From contig NZ_JTDB02000012.1 in NCBI RefSeq assembly GCF_000785435.2, positions 62,001 through 126,000 on the forward strand: a stretch of DNA of 64,000 nt. The letters run 5' to 3'. The number at the start of each line of letters is the position of its first letter. Position 1 is the first letter of the stretch. This document shows positions 62,190 through 64,000 of this stretch, piece by piece. This DNA comes from Paraburkholderia sacchari. GTDB taxonomy: Bacteria > Pseudomonadota > Gammaproteobacteria > Burkholderiales > Burkholderiaceae. Made by a program: the position numbers and the translations under genes. The notes beneath the pieces were generated by a model, which saw only the letters and a program-made list of their open reading frames with translations, was not told where the DNA came from and searched no databases.

Positions 62190-62969
62190 ATGAGCCCAAC
62201 CGATGCCCGCACCGTCAGCCTTACCTCGAACTGGTTCATCCGCCCGGGATGCGAGGAAGCCGCCGACGCCGCGTTGCGCGAACTCGCGCAAGACGTCGAG
62301 CGCGAGGAGCCCGATACGCTGACCTACCTCGTCCACCGCCCCTGGCACGGCACGGGGCCGTTACAGACGCTGCCACCCGTCGATCCGCTGAGCGTGCTGT
62401 TCTTCGAAACCTACCGCAATGCCGACGCCTTCCTGCGTCACGTCAACGGCCCCGTCTTCACGAACTTCGTGCAGCGGCACGGGAATCTCTTCGTTCAATC
62501 CGATGGCAAGCCCTTCACGACGGTCGAGTTCCTCGAAACCCGCGCCGGGTTCGTTCGGACAACGCAGGTTTCCCATGTCCGCGGTGCCAGCGCAGCCGAG
62601 GCGGCAGCCAACCAGCATCCCAGCGTGATGTTCGAGATCATTGCGAGCGACCAGGCGACGCTCAAGACGTTCTATAGCGACATATTCGGCTGGCAGTACT
62701 CGACGGGCACCGCCGGCTTCGCCTACATCCCGTTCCCGGCGCGCGTCACCCCGCTGCTGGGCGGCATCGGGCAGAGCGAGCCGAACACGCCCGGCTACGA
62801 GCCCGGCAAGAACTTCTATCTGCGCGTCGATGACCTCGAGGCCACGATCGCGCGCGTGCTCGCGCACGGCGGGCAACGCTATGTCGATCCGGTCAGCGTG
62901 GACGGCTACACGTTCGCGATGGTCAAGGACCCCGAAGGCAACACGATCGGTTTGATCAAGCCGTTCTGA
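62190..62969 (+). CDS. ABM-VOC fusion protein
   Basis: 259 aa from the ATG at 62190, with AGAGGGA upstream. Residues about 8-110 are an antibiotic-biosynthesis-monooxygenase-like domain (LTSNWFIRPGCEEAADAALRELAQDVEREEPDTLTYLVHRPW, FFETYRNADAFLRHVNGPVF). Residues 135-259 form a glyoxalase/VOC domain (VMFEIIASDQATLKTFYSDIFGWQY...FYLRVDDLEATIARVLAHGG...AMVKDPEGNTIGLI). ABM domains oxidise aromatic or polyketide intermediates without cofactor, and VOC domains bind metals. The position between eboC and a VioB-like gene suggests a tailoring enzyme of the same pathway. Confidence 0.9.
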   Translation: MSPTDARTVSLTSNWFIRPGCEEAADAALRELAQDVEREEPDTLTYLVHRPWHGTGPLQTLPPVDPLSVLFFETYRNADAFLRHVNGPVFTNFVQRHGNLFVQSDGKPFTTVEFLETRAGFVRTTQVSHVRGASAAEAAANQHPSVMFEIIASDQATLKTFYSDIFGWQYSTGTAGFAYIPFPARVTPLLGGIGQSEPNTPGYEPGKNFYLRVDDLEATIARVLAHGGQRYVDPVSVDGYTFAMVKDPEGNTIGLIKPF

Positions 62970-63053
62970 ATACCACCGGAAGCAGAACGGCGGCGCACAG
63001 ACGGAGCACGCCTGCGGTTGCGGCACACCGCGGCATTCCATCCAGGAGAAGAG

Positions 63054-64000
63054 ATGAGCTACCTGCAATTCCCGAGGTTTGCGTTCACCGGCAAGTTTCA
63101 GGCCGACGTCTCGACAGTCAACAATGATCCCCGCCATTTCGACAACGAGCATTTCGAAGCGTCGTTTCAGGAGTTCCAGAGCAAGGACGCGATGAACGGC
63201 TGGTGGAATCCGACGGGCACCGCGATCATGCGTTTCACCGATTGCACGGTGAAGAGCCTGCGAGGCCTGACCGGCCAGTTGCTCACCGCCCCCCAATCCG
63301 ATCCGCTGATCGGCTGCACGGTGGGCAATTCGCTCAGCCGCCCGGCCGGCAAGCTCGTCGACCTCGACACCGACTGGCAGCTCGCGTCGAATATCTATGG
63401 GCTCGAGGTGTCGCTGATCGGGACTGACGGCCTGCCCATCATGACCGCCGCGTACGAGAGCAATCCGTTTCGCGATCTCTGGTTTACGCGCTCCACCGCC
63501 GGTGGCGACAGCGGCGCATCGGCGATGTTCCAGTCGGTCCTGACCAACATCGTCTGGCATCGCGAACTGAAAAGCGCGTTGCTGGACCAGTTGCGCTCGG
63601 CGTCGGAACGCGACGAGTTGTCGATCCGTTTGAGCACCTATGGCTACCAGCAGCGCGTGAAGAAGAACGGCGTACTCGTGCCTGACTTCGGCTATGGCAT
63701 TCTCCTCGGCAACATCGGGCCCGCGAAGTCCAGCCAGCCGCGCTCGTTCATTCTGGGGCGGCGCTTCATGCCCACCACGTCGAACGGCGCCGGCGACCTC
63801 GTCAGCGGCAACGGCATCGGGTGTTTTTCGTCGTTCGTCGATGAGCAAACGAGCACGCTCAACGTCGATCTGAGCAATGCGCTGCCGCTCGGCGCAGGCT
63901 ACAAGATCGCGCCGGTGAGTGGCCAGCCGCTGCAGTTCGCGGTTCTGCTCGACGACACCGTTACACAGGATACCGAATTACCAAAAGACGATTACATCGC
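63054..64000 (+). CDS. second VioB N-terminal-domain-like protein (cut by window end)
   Basis: At least 315 residues, open at the right edge. The ATG at 63054 follows AGGAGAAG. It begins SYLQFPRFAFTGKFQADVSTVNNDP, again like VioB's FPRIHFRG opening, and parallels the protein at 53790 (NNYP/NNDP, ...WNPTGT / WNPHGT). It continues with ELSIRLSTYGYQQRV, FGYGILLGNIGP and RSFILGRRFM. The downstream part, which might contain a fused ferritin-like domain, is outside the window. Confidence 0.8.
   Translation, partial: MSYLQFPRFAFTGKFQADVSTVNNDPRHFDNEHFEASFQEFQSKDAMNGWWNPTGTAIMRFTDCTVKSLRGLTGQLLTAPQSDPLIGCTVGNSLSRPAGKLVDLDTDWQLASNIYGLEVSLIGTDGLPIMTAAYESNPFRDLWFTRSTAGGDSGASAMFQSVLTNIVWHRELKSALLDQLRSASERDELSIRLSTYGYQQRVKKNGVLVPDFGYGILLGNIGPAKSSQPRSFILGRRFMPTTSNGAGDLVSGNGIGCFSSFVDEQTSTLNVDLSNALPLGAGYKIAPVSGQPLQFAVLLDDTVTQDTELPKDDYI

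Overview
The window comes from the genome of a high-GC betaproteobacterium, most likely Burkholderiaceae (Paraburkholderia/Caballeronia-like). Codon use, the MHS permease, the YceH and DUF899/DUF2182 genes, many small Burkholderia-type hypothetical genes and a Burkholderia-type IS6 transposase remnant all fit. No species can be named from sequence alone.

Layout. (1) 1-7005: end of a lower-GC genomic island with a P4-type integrase next to tRNA-Leu(GAG). It carries a desaturase-permease pair, an ArgP-like regulator, an ACT-domain gene and a hypothetical gene. (2) 7.2-25.9 kb: ordinary chromosomal genes, including an alpha/beta hydrolase, a chemoreceptor, an MHS permease, a diguanylate cyclase, a guanine-deaminase-like gene, a beta-propeller gene with its regulator, DUF899/DUF2182, YceH, arabinonate dehydratase, mmsA, a broken TPR/glycosyltransferase gene, an AraC regulator and an NmrA protein. 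(3) 26-30 kb: an ETF-QO gene missing its 5' third abuts a citE-like gene, followed by an ECF42-type sigma factor with its DGPF/YCII partner. (4) 30.3-36.7 kb: HiPIP, a translationally coupled HigA-like/KaiC-like/hybrid-kinase operon and an NCS1 permease. (5) 36.8-48.6 kb: a stress or low-oxygen block (DUF2127, small proteins, DHH phosphoesterase, CapA, CBS, APH-like kinase, PRPP-synthetase-like, acyl-CoA ligase, ACP-ligase-acyltransferase fusion) in which five FNR/ANR-like boxes sit at promoter positions. (6) 48.8-51.2 kb: a methyltransferase and a superinfection-immunity-like protein in sparse, lower-GC DNA.

(7) 51.2-64.0 kb is the most striking region. A same-strand cluster holds a complete ebo set (eboA, eboB, eboD, eboE, eboF, eboC) flanked by proteins related to the two halves of VioB: a stand-alone ferritin-like protein and two paralogues of the VioB N-terminal domain. 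It also contains an ABM-VOC fusion and two unrecognised genes. Ebo genes are known from scytonemin-producing cyanobacteria, where they are linked to moving a metabolite precursor to the periplasm. The arrangement here suggests an uncharacterised secondary-metabolite pathway that runs off the right edge of the window.
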